64,000 nt of DNA, from positions 9,611,848 to 9,675,847 of the forward strand of contig JARUPZ010000005.1 of NCBI GenBank assembly GCA_031213475.1, given 5' to 3'. The notes below the pieces were generated by a model. The model did no database searches. It had not been told where the DNA came from and worked only from the letters and a program-made list of their open reading frames with translations. Source of the DNA: Nereocystis luetkeana (lineage: Eukaryota > Sar > Phaeophyceae > Laminariales > Laminariaceae). The translations under genes were made by a program, and so were the position numbers. This document shows positions 32,860-43,171 of this stretch, piece by piece (within the stretch, counting starts at the first letter, position 1; every line of letters begins with the position of its first letter).

Positions 32860-33760
32860 TACTCGTCGGTCTCCTTTGGACCCACCAGGTATCTTCGATA
32901 CATCTTCTCTAGAATTTCCCTTTGAATATTTATGAAAGATCTTTGAGGGTTTTGCGACCGGTAACCCTAAATCCATTCCCCGCATGCATGCGCAGTCCCA
33001 GCCATTTATTTACGCGTTTTTGCACGACATATTCGACGCGAGTCGACGAAGGAAGATATGGCAAAAGTCTTTTCGTGACAGAAATGGAGGCACGAACCGT
33101 AGTGGGGAAGGGAGGGAGGAGAGCCTGCCTGCCATGTGACCCCGGATCTGAGATAGTACTATACATACAGTAGAAATAAGAGTTACATGAATCATTAGGC
33201 GAAGATAACAAATGAAAAGAGAAACAAAACATAATACAAATATCACGAACACATATTATCTCTACAGTATTCTTTTCATTGATTGGGAGATCACATACAT
33301 GCTTGCATGCTCATCATAGCAGGGGCTGTGTCCTACGTGCAAGTGCGCTGGTCTGTCCTGAACGAATACTGTTTTCAGCATAGGAGGCACTCCTCGATCC
33401 GTGTTGGAGCCACCTGGCAAAATTACTGAATCCCCCCTTCCTTGATTGGCTGCTTGGATACTGTTCAAAGATCTTCGGATGTTGAGTCCGGTAAATCGGA
33501 AACCATTCCTCGCATGGGTAGACCCAGTCATTTGACCGAACCATTTGTGCTGTTTTTTTTACATACATGACAACTATAACACATCAGCATTCTTGCAATA
33601 TTATGGGTTTATCCTCCACCTCACTGTGCGATCATGTTGCTGGGTGCTCATCAGAGCCAGCGGTGTCCTGCGTGGAAGTGCGCCGGTCTGAACAAACGAG
33701 ACTAGCTGACGTACTCGTCGGTTTGTGTTGCAGCCGCCAGCTATACTAAATTCATTGCGT
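32860..33760. repeat. ~300-bp dispersed/tandem repeat family, cluster 2
   Basis: Two or more units carry the same blocks as 22390-23240: GCGACCGGTAACCC and CGCATGCATGCGCAGTCCC near 32957, GTCCGGTAAATCGGAAACC near 33487, GGAGATCACATAC near 33286 and GCTCATCAGAGCC near 33648. A segment of another repeat (33030-33165) is embedded. Confidence 0.6.
33030..33170 (+). repeat. dispersed repeat, also at 57912-58035
   Basis: The shared string runs from GCGAGTCGACGA to GTGACCCCGGATCTGAG, with the purine-rich GGGAAGGGAGGGAGGAGAG in the middle. The two copies lie 25 kb apart in the same orientation with moderate divergence. Confidence 0.7.
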
Positions 33761-35995
33761 CCCCGTAATAATGTCGTGGCTGCAAAGGTTAAGCTGGACT
33801 AGAGCTGGTGGACTTTGTATTCGAAAAGACAACGGTGCGTATTCAACCATGGGGTCAAGAATGACAGATGACATTAGACATGTTGGAGGCTACAGTAGTA
33901 GGTGGCGTTGTACCACAAGGCGTCGAACTTCTGGGCTGTCGTCCGATGCCCCAATCGCTACCAATTGGGATGTCTACCTGAGGTACGGCTTCTAGAACAA
34001 CGCTGATGGGAGTATTTGAATGCCACCTTAGAGGGATGAAGGCTTATTGTTTTGTGAGCTCCTCACGTGCTGAGGAGGAGGTCGATATCTCACCCAAGAC
34101 ACGAAATCGAAGAAATGTATTCACGCAACACAACCAATTCATGTGTGCCATTAATAGTCCTAAAACGATTGCGCTAGTAGTGGAGGTGTCATGGTAATCG
34201 GTAAACTAATCGTTGCTCACTGGAGGAGCTCAACCGGTCAGAAAACATTGAACCGGGACAATTGAAACACCTATACCTGGTAGTGGTTTATCTTGGGTTG
34301 AGTAATATCTCAAACGAGCTGATCTCGCCGTATTATTGTGTTGCAGGGGCCAAACATAGCATCCTATACTGCTTTATCCTACAGCAAGTAACTCTGTACG
34401 TGTACTCGTCTAGGTTATCCACACAGGCCACCTTTCAGAGAGCTCCTCTGCTGTTGCTCACTGCTGCCACTGCCACCAGAAGAAGCGACTACTACTTGAA
34501 ATACGCGTTGGTCACGTTTAGGCTACCCAGCCTGCTAGTAAAACTGCGAAGCCACCGAACCCTTACACACGTACGCGATGACAATTAATTAGAATCTCCT
34601 ATTTTGGCCGAGGCTGGAGGCTTATTGTGACGTCAACGTTGAACGCAGGCATCATACTATGGGATGTATGTAGAGTAATGCACGTACGTGCTGAGCCAAA
34701 CGCCGAGCTGTAAATGATCAAGATTCAGCCTCAAATTCTTAGCTACCGAACTATTAACACATCACATGGCGCGTTTTGCAGCCTCTCTCTATAGATAAGC
34801 GTACTTTGCTTCGCGGGATTGGTACCCACAACATACATATATATATATATAGCTAGCTGATGCTCCTCTAAACAATCATGGCGCCCGTGTATTGGTGTGC
34901 TTCTGGTCCAGCGTAGGGGCAGAGTTTGCGAGCGTTCTGTGTGGGGGGGGTGTTCGTTTTGCGAGTACGTATAGATGTACGTGTTGTATGAGTCACAGCG
35001 CTTGTATATACATACAGTACAACGCACCTGTGCCCGATTTACCTTGAGCCACACACGTGCACGAACGTTTGCACATACATGCGTACTGCGAGCATACTAG
35101 TTTTTCACTGTGCCGGTGGTTAGACCACGAGATGCAATCCGCGAATAATAGTTGTCTCTCTACGGGCGGATTGTGTGTTCCTTCATTTTCCTTGTTGTTG
35201 TGCTGTCGGGATTTTTTTATACATCTTTTTCACAGTTAGTTAGTTACCTCCCTTCTGTGCCAACTTTTGGCTTGTCTACTCCAAAAATAGACGTAACAAT
35301 GATAGACATTCGCCCGAAACACTACTGGTTTTAGTTATAATTATTATAGCAGTTGTCGCATCAGGTCGTCTTCCGATCGTTTTAGCTCCCTCAATCAGTC
35401 CTCGTACAAAAGTTTCGAGAATAATAAAAATTACTGCTCTGCTGTATGTAGTACCTCGTGCAAATATTTTGTCAACAAGTGAGCTCTTGATGATCTGTCG
35501 CCCGCCAATAACACACAGCGCATATATATATATTCCCGCCGTTACATGGTCAACATATATATATATGATTTTCTACGCTGATGCCTTGGAACCGTGCTGC
35601 TCGTACCACAGGTGCTTAACGTATGTGGTGTAATGTAGTGTAGTTTGTAGTATGCCGATCCCGATCGATGTGGGTATTATTACTACTTCTGTACCGCTGT
35701 GTACAATCCAGCCTTTGCCCAGTTTTTCAACTGCTTGCAGTATGGCATTCTCTCACAAAACACCTGGACTACCCGGTGCCATTTGCAAATAATGTTACTG
35801 GGGGCCTCTGTTCACTGCTTCTGCTCCTTTCACTACTTTTATGTTTACACCTCGGCGGCGTGTGTTGCCGTTAAAATTATGACTTGAATCTCGCAGGGTC
35901 ATGTTTTGTGGTTGGTGTTGTGGGAGGAAAAATACATCCTAGAAAATATCGGGGGATTACATCGAGTTATCGCCTGGGGTAGCGAGGAGGCGGCC
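33761..35995. other. no gene supported
   Basis: Open frames up to 108 codons have no domains. The small repeat CCTATTTTGGCCGAGGCTGG at 34599 matches 2785-2805. AT-rich TATATA tracts lie near 34835, 35520 and 35555. Confidence 0.35.
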
Positions 35996-36669
35996 TGTCA
36001 GCATATATATGGACGTTGACATCCACATATCTAGATCTATTGTGATGTGCAGTCACTTCACACGAGCTTACTAAGAGTATCTTATGATAGGAGCTTTAGA
36101 TGCGGAGAAATACGATATGCGGCGAAACTTGAGTTTGTTCTTTCTTGCAGACGCACTACTGTATTCAACTTATCTCTATCATACAGATCGTAACGCAGGG
36201 TAGCTAGTCTACCACAATAATAGGTACCAGGTACCAGGTAGCAGGTAACGTTCCATAGAACGTTACGAGTACGCTACTACATAGAACGTTGCTGGGACAT
36301 TGCTAGGAACGGTTCACGGAACCTTGACGGGCTGCTGTAGAATAAACCTGCCCGTAGCATGGGGATTGTCTCGTGATCAGGTGATGGCAGCGCCCACCTC
36401 GATCATTCCATTTCCTCTTCTTTCCATTCCTTTCCTTCCCTCTCTTCTTCTCCTTTCCTCTTCTTCTCCTCTTGATCTCTGAGATCAAGATTCCTTCTAT
36501 AATGGCCAATTAAGCGCCAATTTCAAACCATCTTCTTTCTTCATCACAAGTGATCTTCACAGACACTTCGGTGCCGCCTTTGCATCAGATTCTCTCCTCA
36601 TAGAAGACAGAGCCTCAACATGCATTATTCCTTCAGGTCATGACCCTCGAGGTTATGAGCCTTCCTTCA
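35996..36669 (+). repeat. 5' LTR (674 bp)
   Basis: It contains two overlapping TACCAGGTA units at 36225-36240 that the partner LTR lacks, and a long CT-rich tract at 36410-36475. Confidence 0.92.
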
Positions 36670-36889
36670 GGTTATGAGCTTCGACTTCTAGTCGACACAT
36701 CGACCGGCACCAAGGAACGGAACGACATCTCCATCGGTTCGTCAAGTTCTACAGGAACTACGAAGAACGTTTTTTCGGTTTTCAAGTGCGGAGGAAAAGC
36801 TATTTTTTTCTTCTCCAACAACCACAGGACCAGCACCGACCTGGCGACATCTACATCGAATTTCGTCAAGTGTGTTCTACAGGGTTACC

Positions 36890-37290
36890 TCAAGGAGGAC
36901 TGCTTTCACGCTCCCATGCGCGAAGCAGGTAAGGGGACTACTGGTGCGCATTCACGCGCGCAGCACGTACGAGTAAGGAATCCGGTTTCACGCTTTATCG
37001 CGCGAAACTCGTACTCGTACGTACAACATTGTTTTCACGCTGTAAGCGCAAAATAAGTCACGCGACCATTTTTGTGCCATCACACACAAAACTTTGTTTT
37101 CAATGCTGCTTTGGAGGTGTAAGCGTGGAACACGTCACACAACTATTTCTGCTCATCACACGCGAAGCTAGTTTTCACACTGCTTCCACGCTGTAAAGTA
37201 CGAAGAACGTTACAAGACTGTTTCTACGCCATCACAAGCAAAGTTAGTTTCAAGCCAGTTTTCACACCATCGAGCGCGAAGTACGGTAAA
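36890..37290 (+). repeat. degenerate ~75-bp tandem repeats inside the LTR element
   Basis: Units share TTTTCACACTGCTTCCACGC, ATCACACGCGAAG and GTAAG-type pieces, repeated about five times with strong divergence. No frame is conserved. Confidence 0.5.
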
Positions 37291-37303
37291 GCCGCTTCTT
37301 CAA

Positions 37304-37642
37304 GTGTATTGTTCAAGACCTACACGCGCTGTAATACACGCAGCCAGGTCTTTGACGAATCAGCTACTCAGCGTAGTATCGGGAGAACCACCTCCTGCCC
37401 ATACGGGGCTTTCACGCCTATACGGGGCATCAATTTCCAGCAACGGCTTTCACGCTCCAAGCGGGGGGCACGAATCTAGACTCGGAAATAATACTCGAAC
37501 AATACTCCTGCGTAACGGCTTTTCGCTCATCATAGCGAAAGGGCGTCTACGCATGCGTGTACGAGTAGTAGCAGTAGTGATCTGCTCACACTGCACAAAG
37601 CCAGGTCATCGAGTTCAAAATTGCTCTGCACGCATGAACTAG
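37304..37642 (+). pseudogene. Gag zinc-knuckle remnant
   Basis: The frame ends with VICSHCTKPGHRVQNCSARMN-type sequence, where CSHCTKPGHRVQNC is a canonical CCHC knuckle (C-x2-C-x4-H-x4-C), as in retroelement Gag proteins that bind RNA. It is a fossil of the element around it. Confidence 0.7.
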
Positions 37643-39018
37643 ATGAGGAAATTACTTTTCTTTGCACACAAGCACTCTTTGTGTAACCTGCACCGGACGA
37701 ATCCACACGTCAATAGTGCGTACATCGTTCAACAGCTGGGGAGCAAATATGGCACTAGCCATCACTTCAGCTACGGTCAACTAAACGGCCGATTCAACGT
37801 CGCAGACTACACGTCATCCACAGCGATGGAGGTACACCGCCCAGCTGCATCTACTCCATCAGCTTCTTCGACTACTGCTGTGACTACCATGACTACTTCG
37901 CGATATAGGTCTACTACTCGTACGACCACTTCCGCTTCATATCTACGGCCTCTAGGTGGCATATCGGCGTCCTGTTCTTCGCAGCGACTTCGAGTTCAAC
38001 ATCACTAGATACGTACCTTAAATAGTACCTGCAGCATTGGCCCCTGGGATTTCTACTTCTACGACAGCCAGTTTCTGCGGCTTCTACAGCAGCAGCAGTA
38101 CCTACAACATTTCTTCCTGTACTACAACATCAACACTACCCGGAGCAAACATCTGGCAGCATCAACGTGGTCTACGCAACGCACGAGGCAACGTCCCCAT
38201 GATCGAACCAACGCCCGCTTTGTCTATCGACGGACGTACGGGGGGATCAGAGATCGAGACTTTCCGACGGCGACTTCTTCACAGCAAATAAATTCCATTA
38301 TTGCTTTTCAAAACGCACCACCACAGGACCTGACACCACGTCTAGCCGAGCCATCTCTTCATTATCATCGGAGCTATATGGACTATCACCAGCAGCATAA
38401 TAACTTCACAACCATTTCTCCAAACGACTTCGTTCTGCTCTCTTCTACTTCCTGAACATGAAGATCATCACGAGCAGCAACACCAACTACGACGCAGCAT
38501 TGCGCCACGAAGCAGAAGAGCCTCCAGCAATACGCGCCAGGTTATTTCTTACTGTTTTTTTTATTTTGTGGGGAAGGTTTACGTTTGGATAGCTTTATTT
38601 CGAGTACGTATCATACATACACGCTCAAAACATGCTGAATGTACTAAACATATATATGTACAATCCAGTACGTTTACGTCTGGTCTACAGTTAGTTTTCT
38701 ACCTTTCTGCTTTATTTAGGCATCCGTTCAGGGGGCGCGTTGGACACAGCAGATGATGGGTTAACACTTTATTTTCTAGGGTATACATCGCTGGTAAGCA
38801 CACCACGATTTGTTTTATTCCTTGATTTTCGCCTACACTACTATTAATAGGTACTACTCTGTAGTCATACGAGTTAAATACGAGAAATACGTACACACGT
38901 ATATACTGGACAACACGTCCCAGTTTTATCAATATCTCGTACTATTTTGCAGTATGATTTTCTGAGTATCTGGTTTCGACACCGTAAGCGTAAGCTACTG
39001 ACTGACATCACGGGGGCG
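37643..39018. other. internal part of the 36-39.7 kb LTR element
   Basis: The stretch is serine/threonine-rich in its longest frame and has no recognisable pol motif. Confidence 0.4.
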
Positions 39019-39678
39019 TGTCAGCATATAATATGGACGTTGATATCCATATCTATTGTGATGTGCAGTCACTTCACACGAGCTTACTAAGAGTATCTTA
39101 TGATAGGAGCTTTAGATGCGGAGAAATACGATATGCGGCGAAACTTGAGTTTGTTCTTTCTTGCAGACGCACTACTGTATTCGACTTATTATCTCTATCA
39201 TACTGATCGTAACGCAGGGTAGCTAGTCTACCACAATAGGTAGCAGGTAACGTTCCATAGAACGTTACGAGTACGCTACTACATAGAACGTTGCTGGGAC
39301 ATTGCTAGGAACGGTTCACGGAACCTTGACGGGCTGCTGTAGAATAAACCTACCCGTAGCATGGGGATTGTCTCGTGATCAGGTGATGGCAGCGCCCACC
39401 TCGATCATTCCATTTCCTCTTCTTTCCATTCCTTTCCTTTCCTCTCTTCTTCTCCTTTCCTCTTCTTCTCCTCTTGATCTCTGAGATCAAGATTCCTTCT
39501 ATAATGAATGGCCAATTAAGCGCCAATTTCAAACCATCTTCTTTCTTCATCACAAGTGATCTTCACAGACACTTCGGTGCCGCCTCCGCATCAGATTCTC
39601 TTCTCATAGAAGACAGAGCCTCAACATGCATTATTATTCCTTCAGGTCATGACCCTCGAGGTTATGAGCCTTCCTTCA
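39019..39678 (+). repeat. 3' LTR (660 bp)
   Basis: It matches 35996-36669 throughout with small length differences. It is followed directly by the target duplication CGGCC. Confidence 0.92.
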
Positions 39679-39683
39679 CGGCC

Positions 39684-41380
39684 TTCACCAAACACGTTGA
39701 AAACCATGGAAATTAAGGTACGTGCCGTCTGGGTACGAACATATGTATAATAAGGTTAAACCCATGTAATATGCTTTGAAGTTTACATATATAATATATA
39801 TAATTAAACATGTATATGTAGTATATAATATATATATTATACGTATGTATATTACGCTGCTGCTGCTGTCTACTAGAACTAACTGTGATGCTGTTTTTCA
39901 GGGCCAATTATATAATAATGAATGTTTGCACATACATAGTCCTGCCATTTATTAAGCATGCAATTTTTGAGCAACGGCTACTAACTGTGACTCGAGCTTC
40001 CATCCCACCACAGACAGTAGGGGTGCACCAGCCTCCGGAGGCGAAGGTGGTACGTGTAGCTGTAGCCCTCCTGTACCTCTTCCATTTGCCTCTGGACCGT
40101 ACGTGTTCCATGGTATTTTTTTTCTGAGCCCAGAGTAAAACCTGAGGTTAGTTGTCGATGCTACTCTACTTACTGCAGATGATGGCGACGCGGGTGTAGT
40201 TTGTTCTTCCTCACTCACCACTGCTGGTATGAGGACCTTTAACAATCTGGGAGAAGGGATCTTTGGGTTGGTAGGCTGTTCGGGTGTTTTGGTTCCTGTT
40301 GGGATCAGGATACGGGCGAAGACCCAACCCCACCCCTGACTCTAACCCTAACCCTAACCCTAACCCTAACCCTGACCCCAAACCGCAGCCAAAACGGGCC
40401 AAAACTCGCCATAAACGCGGCTGCGCCGAGTTTGCATCGAACCAGGAAATTTCTCAGTTAGTTGCGGACGACGATTCCGAAGTGCAGACCACGCTACACA
40501 TTTTTCAAGTAAAAAACATCCCTAAAAATCCCTTCTCCCAACCTGCTAAATAAACCTACTCGCTGGTATACATCACGTTCTCCTGGAGTTTTGCCCCTGG
40601 TAGACAATCCGGGTTGTTGGCGTCCCTTCGTAAAAGGAGACCAGCACACAGCACTTCCAATGATGAGTTATTAGACGACACAAAGACAAAACCTCCTCCT
40701 ACGACTACAGGCACAGGATATATATATATATTATGGTGATGATGATCGTAACGATGTCGATATGCATCTGATATCACGTACGTGTTTTTTGCCCTCCGGG
40801 AGTGTATTTGATTTTTTTACCATTCATTGATTGATGATACTGACGGTGATGATGACGATGATGGTGATGATGGTGAGATGGCAATTATTATTAATGATTA
40901 TCACGATATCGCGTAATGCCTCTTTTATCTGCAACCCAGCCCGTGGTCGGCAAAGCAAGCTAAGTATAAGCATATTATCGACGAATAAAAAACAAGACGT
41001 TATAATCTGCCCGCGAAAAGCAATCTCCTATTTATCGCACTGTGATGCGAATAAAAAAAAAAATGATGATACGAGAGGCCGGAGTGATACAAGAGAGCGT
41101 AACCCACCGGGTCGTATATTCTTACATCACCTACCTGGAAAAGGGATGGGCATCCGAGACACCAACAAGGAATTAGTTCATCATGCTGTTGATTGTCGGC
41201 TTTTCCAGGTAGGTGGTGCTGTTCGTGCTAGAACAGCAGACGCGCAAACGGATGGACCATTAACTTACCTGTAATCCATAATTGGGGCACTACAAACGCC
41301 CAAACGTCAAGAAGAAGAGCAAAACAGACCAAAAACTAAATTGCGATAATAATGGTAACAACACGCAAAAAAACAGCAAT
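39684..41380. other. no gene seen; AT repeats and telomere-like tract
   Basis: AT-rich TATATAATATATA tracts lie at 39785-39850, a GATGAT-rich stretch at 40845-40880, and telomere-like repeats at 40341-40372. No supported gene. Confidence 0.4.
40341..40372. repeat. interstitial telomere-like (CCCTAA)n
   Basis: About five units of AACCCT lie in a row, followed by AACCCTGACCCC. The opposite-strand repeat TTAGGG occurs at 48473-48499. The plus strand reads NPNPNP in one frame, which is not a gene. Confidence 0.85.
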
Positions 41381-41593
41381 GCAGAGTATTCTCGGAAGAA
41401 TGAGAGAATGTGAGTTTTGTACGTACGTAAGAAGTTTAGCCAATCAGATGAATGCGATGTTTCACGGTAGCGTGAATCGTAGCCCTTGGTACATACACCT
41501 TGTCTGGTACGTAGCCGCAGCCTACACGCAACAGCGCAGTGAAGCAGAGGCAACGCTACAGGTTCAAGGTGTGATACAGACTAGTTTGAGTTC
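41381..41593 (+). repeat. split direct repeat A1
   Basis: It begins GCAGAGTATTCTCGG and ends AGTTTGAGTTC. Its twin A2 lies at 46932-47144. The Gag start codon comes four bases after its end, so A1 likely supplies the promoter and 5' leader. Confidence 0.92.
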
Positions 41594-41596
41594 GGG

Positions 41597-43120
41597 ATGT
41601 CCGACGAGAGCAAGTCGCCGGAGGCCGGTGCCAACGCGGCTACTGCGGCGCGAGGTGTGCAGGTTGCGTTGTTTGCTGCGCAAACACAAGCCGAGGCGTA
41701 TGCTCATGCTGCTGTAGCTGCTGTGCAAGCGGAGGTCGACGCACGCCGTGCTGGACGAGCCGAAGCCGAGGCTCGCCAGGCCACCGACGCTGCTGTGACC
41801 TCTCGCCAGGCCAACGATGCTGCTGCTACTACTGCTGCTGCGGCTGCTACTCCTGCTGCTACGGCTAATCCTCCATCTATGCCGGCAGCCTCGGGGGGTG
41901 TGGTATCGACAGCTGACGTGCGGCATTGGCAAAACCAGGTGTCCTCCGAGTTTTCCCGCATGGATACGGAGATCCTCGGCGTCAAGTCATCTCTGGACAA
42001 CGTGCTCCTGTCTGTTGCGAGCCTTCGGGACGCCGTCGCCGGCGGCGCATCCAAGACCGCCGACGTCGAGGTCCTGATTCAGCAGTTTGTGGACAACTTT
42101 GCCGACCGTGAGCCTTCCGTGCGAGACGGCGGGGATGCGAGGGAGCGGCACGTCCAGAAATCACAGCTGACTGACGACACGGCCCTGTGGAAGAAAATGT
42201 CGTCACGAAAACACTGGCTGCTTCGGGGACGCTTGCCTCCGAACCTCGGCGAGTCGGCCGCAGATATTCAGTCATTTGTGGGTGAGAGCGTCGACGTTAC
42301 GGCGGGGGTGGCGGCTCAGCTTCGCGCTGTCAGCAACTTTGACGTGAGCATGTATGGGCCACGTGCCGACCGCCCTGTCGACCACCTGGTGTTTGTCGCT
42401 GACCGCCTGGACCTCTTGCGACAGGCTCTTATGGCGGTTCTTGCAGTTGGACTCTCGGCTGACGTCGCCGACGACCGCGCGTGCCTGGACCGGCTGGCAC
42501 CCGTCGACGTCTCGTTCACATCCGCGGCGGCCGGTCTTCGCCGTCATACTCTAAGCAACATCCTTTTGCTTTCCGGCTCCGCGGCGCGGGCTGTTATGAG
42601 CGACATGGTAAACGACGACCTGCGCCTATGGGTGAACGACCTCATGAGGTTCGCCCAGCAAGTTCGTCCGTTGACTGTTCCCCCTCAGTTCAATGCCGTG
42701 TTTGACGCGCCGCCCGTCCCAGCGTTTGGCCGGACACGCAACTTTTGCTCGTCCGGTGGCGACGTCCTGAAGCTCGTGGAAGGTCTCCAAGTTCCACGCG
42801 ACAGCAGTGATGGGGCACCCAAGCGGGGCCAGAGCCTCGCCCCTGCCAAGACGGGTCCGCCCAGAAAGAAGAGCGCCGCGCTGTGCAGGATGTTTGCTTC
42901 CACGGGCCTATGCCGGTATTCAGACTGCAAATTCGTGCATGCGAATACCCCGGCCAACTCTTCCTCTCCTGCAGCTCTTCTCGGCGGCGGATCGGCGGCT
43001 CCAGCTGGGGGAATGCGAGGTGGAGCGGCGGCGCAAGCCAGCGGGACGCGGGCTCTGGTGCTCCGCCCAGATGGTGGTCGCGGGGGGGCCGGGGGTGGTG
43101 GTGGCTCGGGTTCGGGATGA
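41597..43120 (+). CDS. Gag-like protein with CCCH finger
   Basis: 507 codons. Residues 1-100 are alanine-rich with heptad-like spacing (a likely coiled coil), then a linker and a globular middle (~residues 110-390). A C-x8-C-x4-C-x3-H zinc finger (CRMFASTGLCRYSDCKFVH) lies near residue 430, and the tail is glycine-rich. The finger is of CCCH type, known for RNA binding, and not the CCHC knuckle of LTR Gag. It is expected to package element RNA. Confidence 0.8.
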   Translation: MSDESKSPEAGANAATAARGVQVALFAAQTQAEAYAHAAVAAVQAEVDARRAGRAEAEARQATDAAVTSRQANDAAATTAAAAATPAATANPPSMPAASGGVVSTADVRHWQNQVSSEFSRMDTEILGVKSSLDNVLLSVASLRDAVAGGASKTADVEVLIQQFVDNFADREPSVRDGGDARERHVQKSQLTDDTALWKKMSSRKHWLLRGRLPPNLGESAADIQSFVGESVDVTAGVAAQLRAVSNFDVSMYGPRADRPVDHLVFVADRLDLLRQALMAVLAVGLSADVADDRACLDRLAPVDVSFTSAAAGLRRHTLSNILLLSGSAARAVMSDMVNDDLRLWVNDLMRFAQQVRPLTVPPQFNAVFDAPPVPAFGRTRNFCSSGGDVLKLVEGLQVPRDSSDGAPKRGQSLAPAKTGPPRKKSAALCRMFASTGLCRYSDCKFVHANTPANSSSPAALLGGGSAAPAGGMRGGAAAQASGTRALVLRPDGGRGGAGGGGGSGSG

Positions 43121-43171
43121 AGACACGGGCCCTTCCCGTCGGTTGGGCCAACACCTGGGGGGGCGGCGGCG

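Larger units (their letters stand above)
35996..39678 (+). mobile_element. LTR retrotransposon, reduced, with zinc-knuckle Gag remnant
   Basis: LTRs at 35996-36669 and 39019-39678 start TGTCAGCAT and end CCTTCCTTCA. CGGCC flanks both ends (35991-35995 and 39679-39683), a perfect 5-bp target duplication. A purine-rich GGGGGCG precedes the 3' LTR. The 2.3-kb interior holds a CCHC knuckle but no integrase or reverse transcriptase that I can see. The superfamily (Copia or Gypsy) is therefore open. It is broken and non-autonomous. The LTRs are closely similar but not identical, so it is probably somewhat older than the DIRS-type element. Confidence 0.9.

Noticed and set aside
40284-40553. 89-codon frame with NPNPNP repeats as a gene
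   Set aside because: The repeat is the translation of CCCTAA telomere-like DNA.
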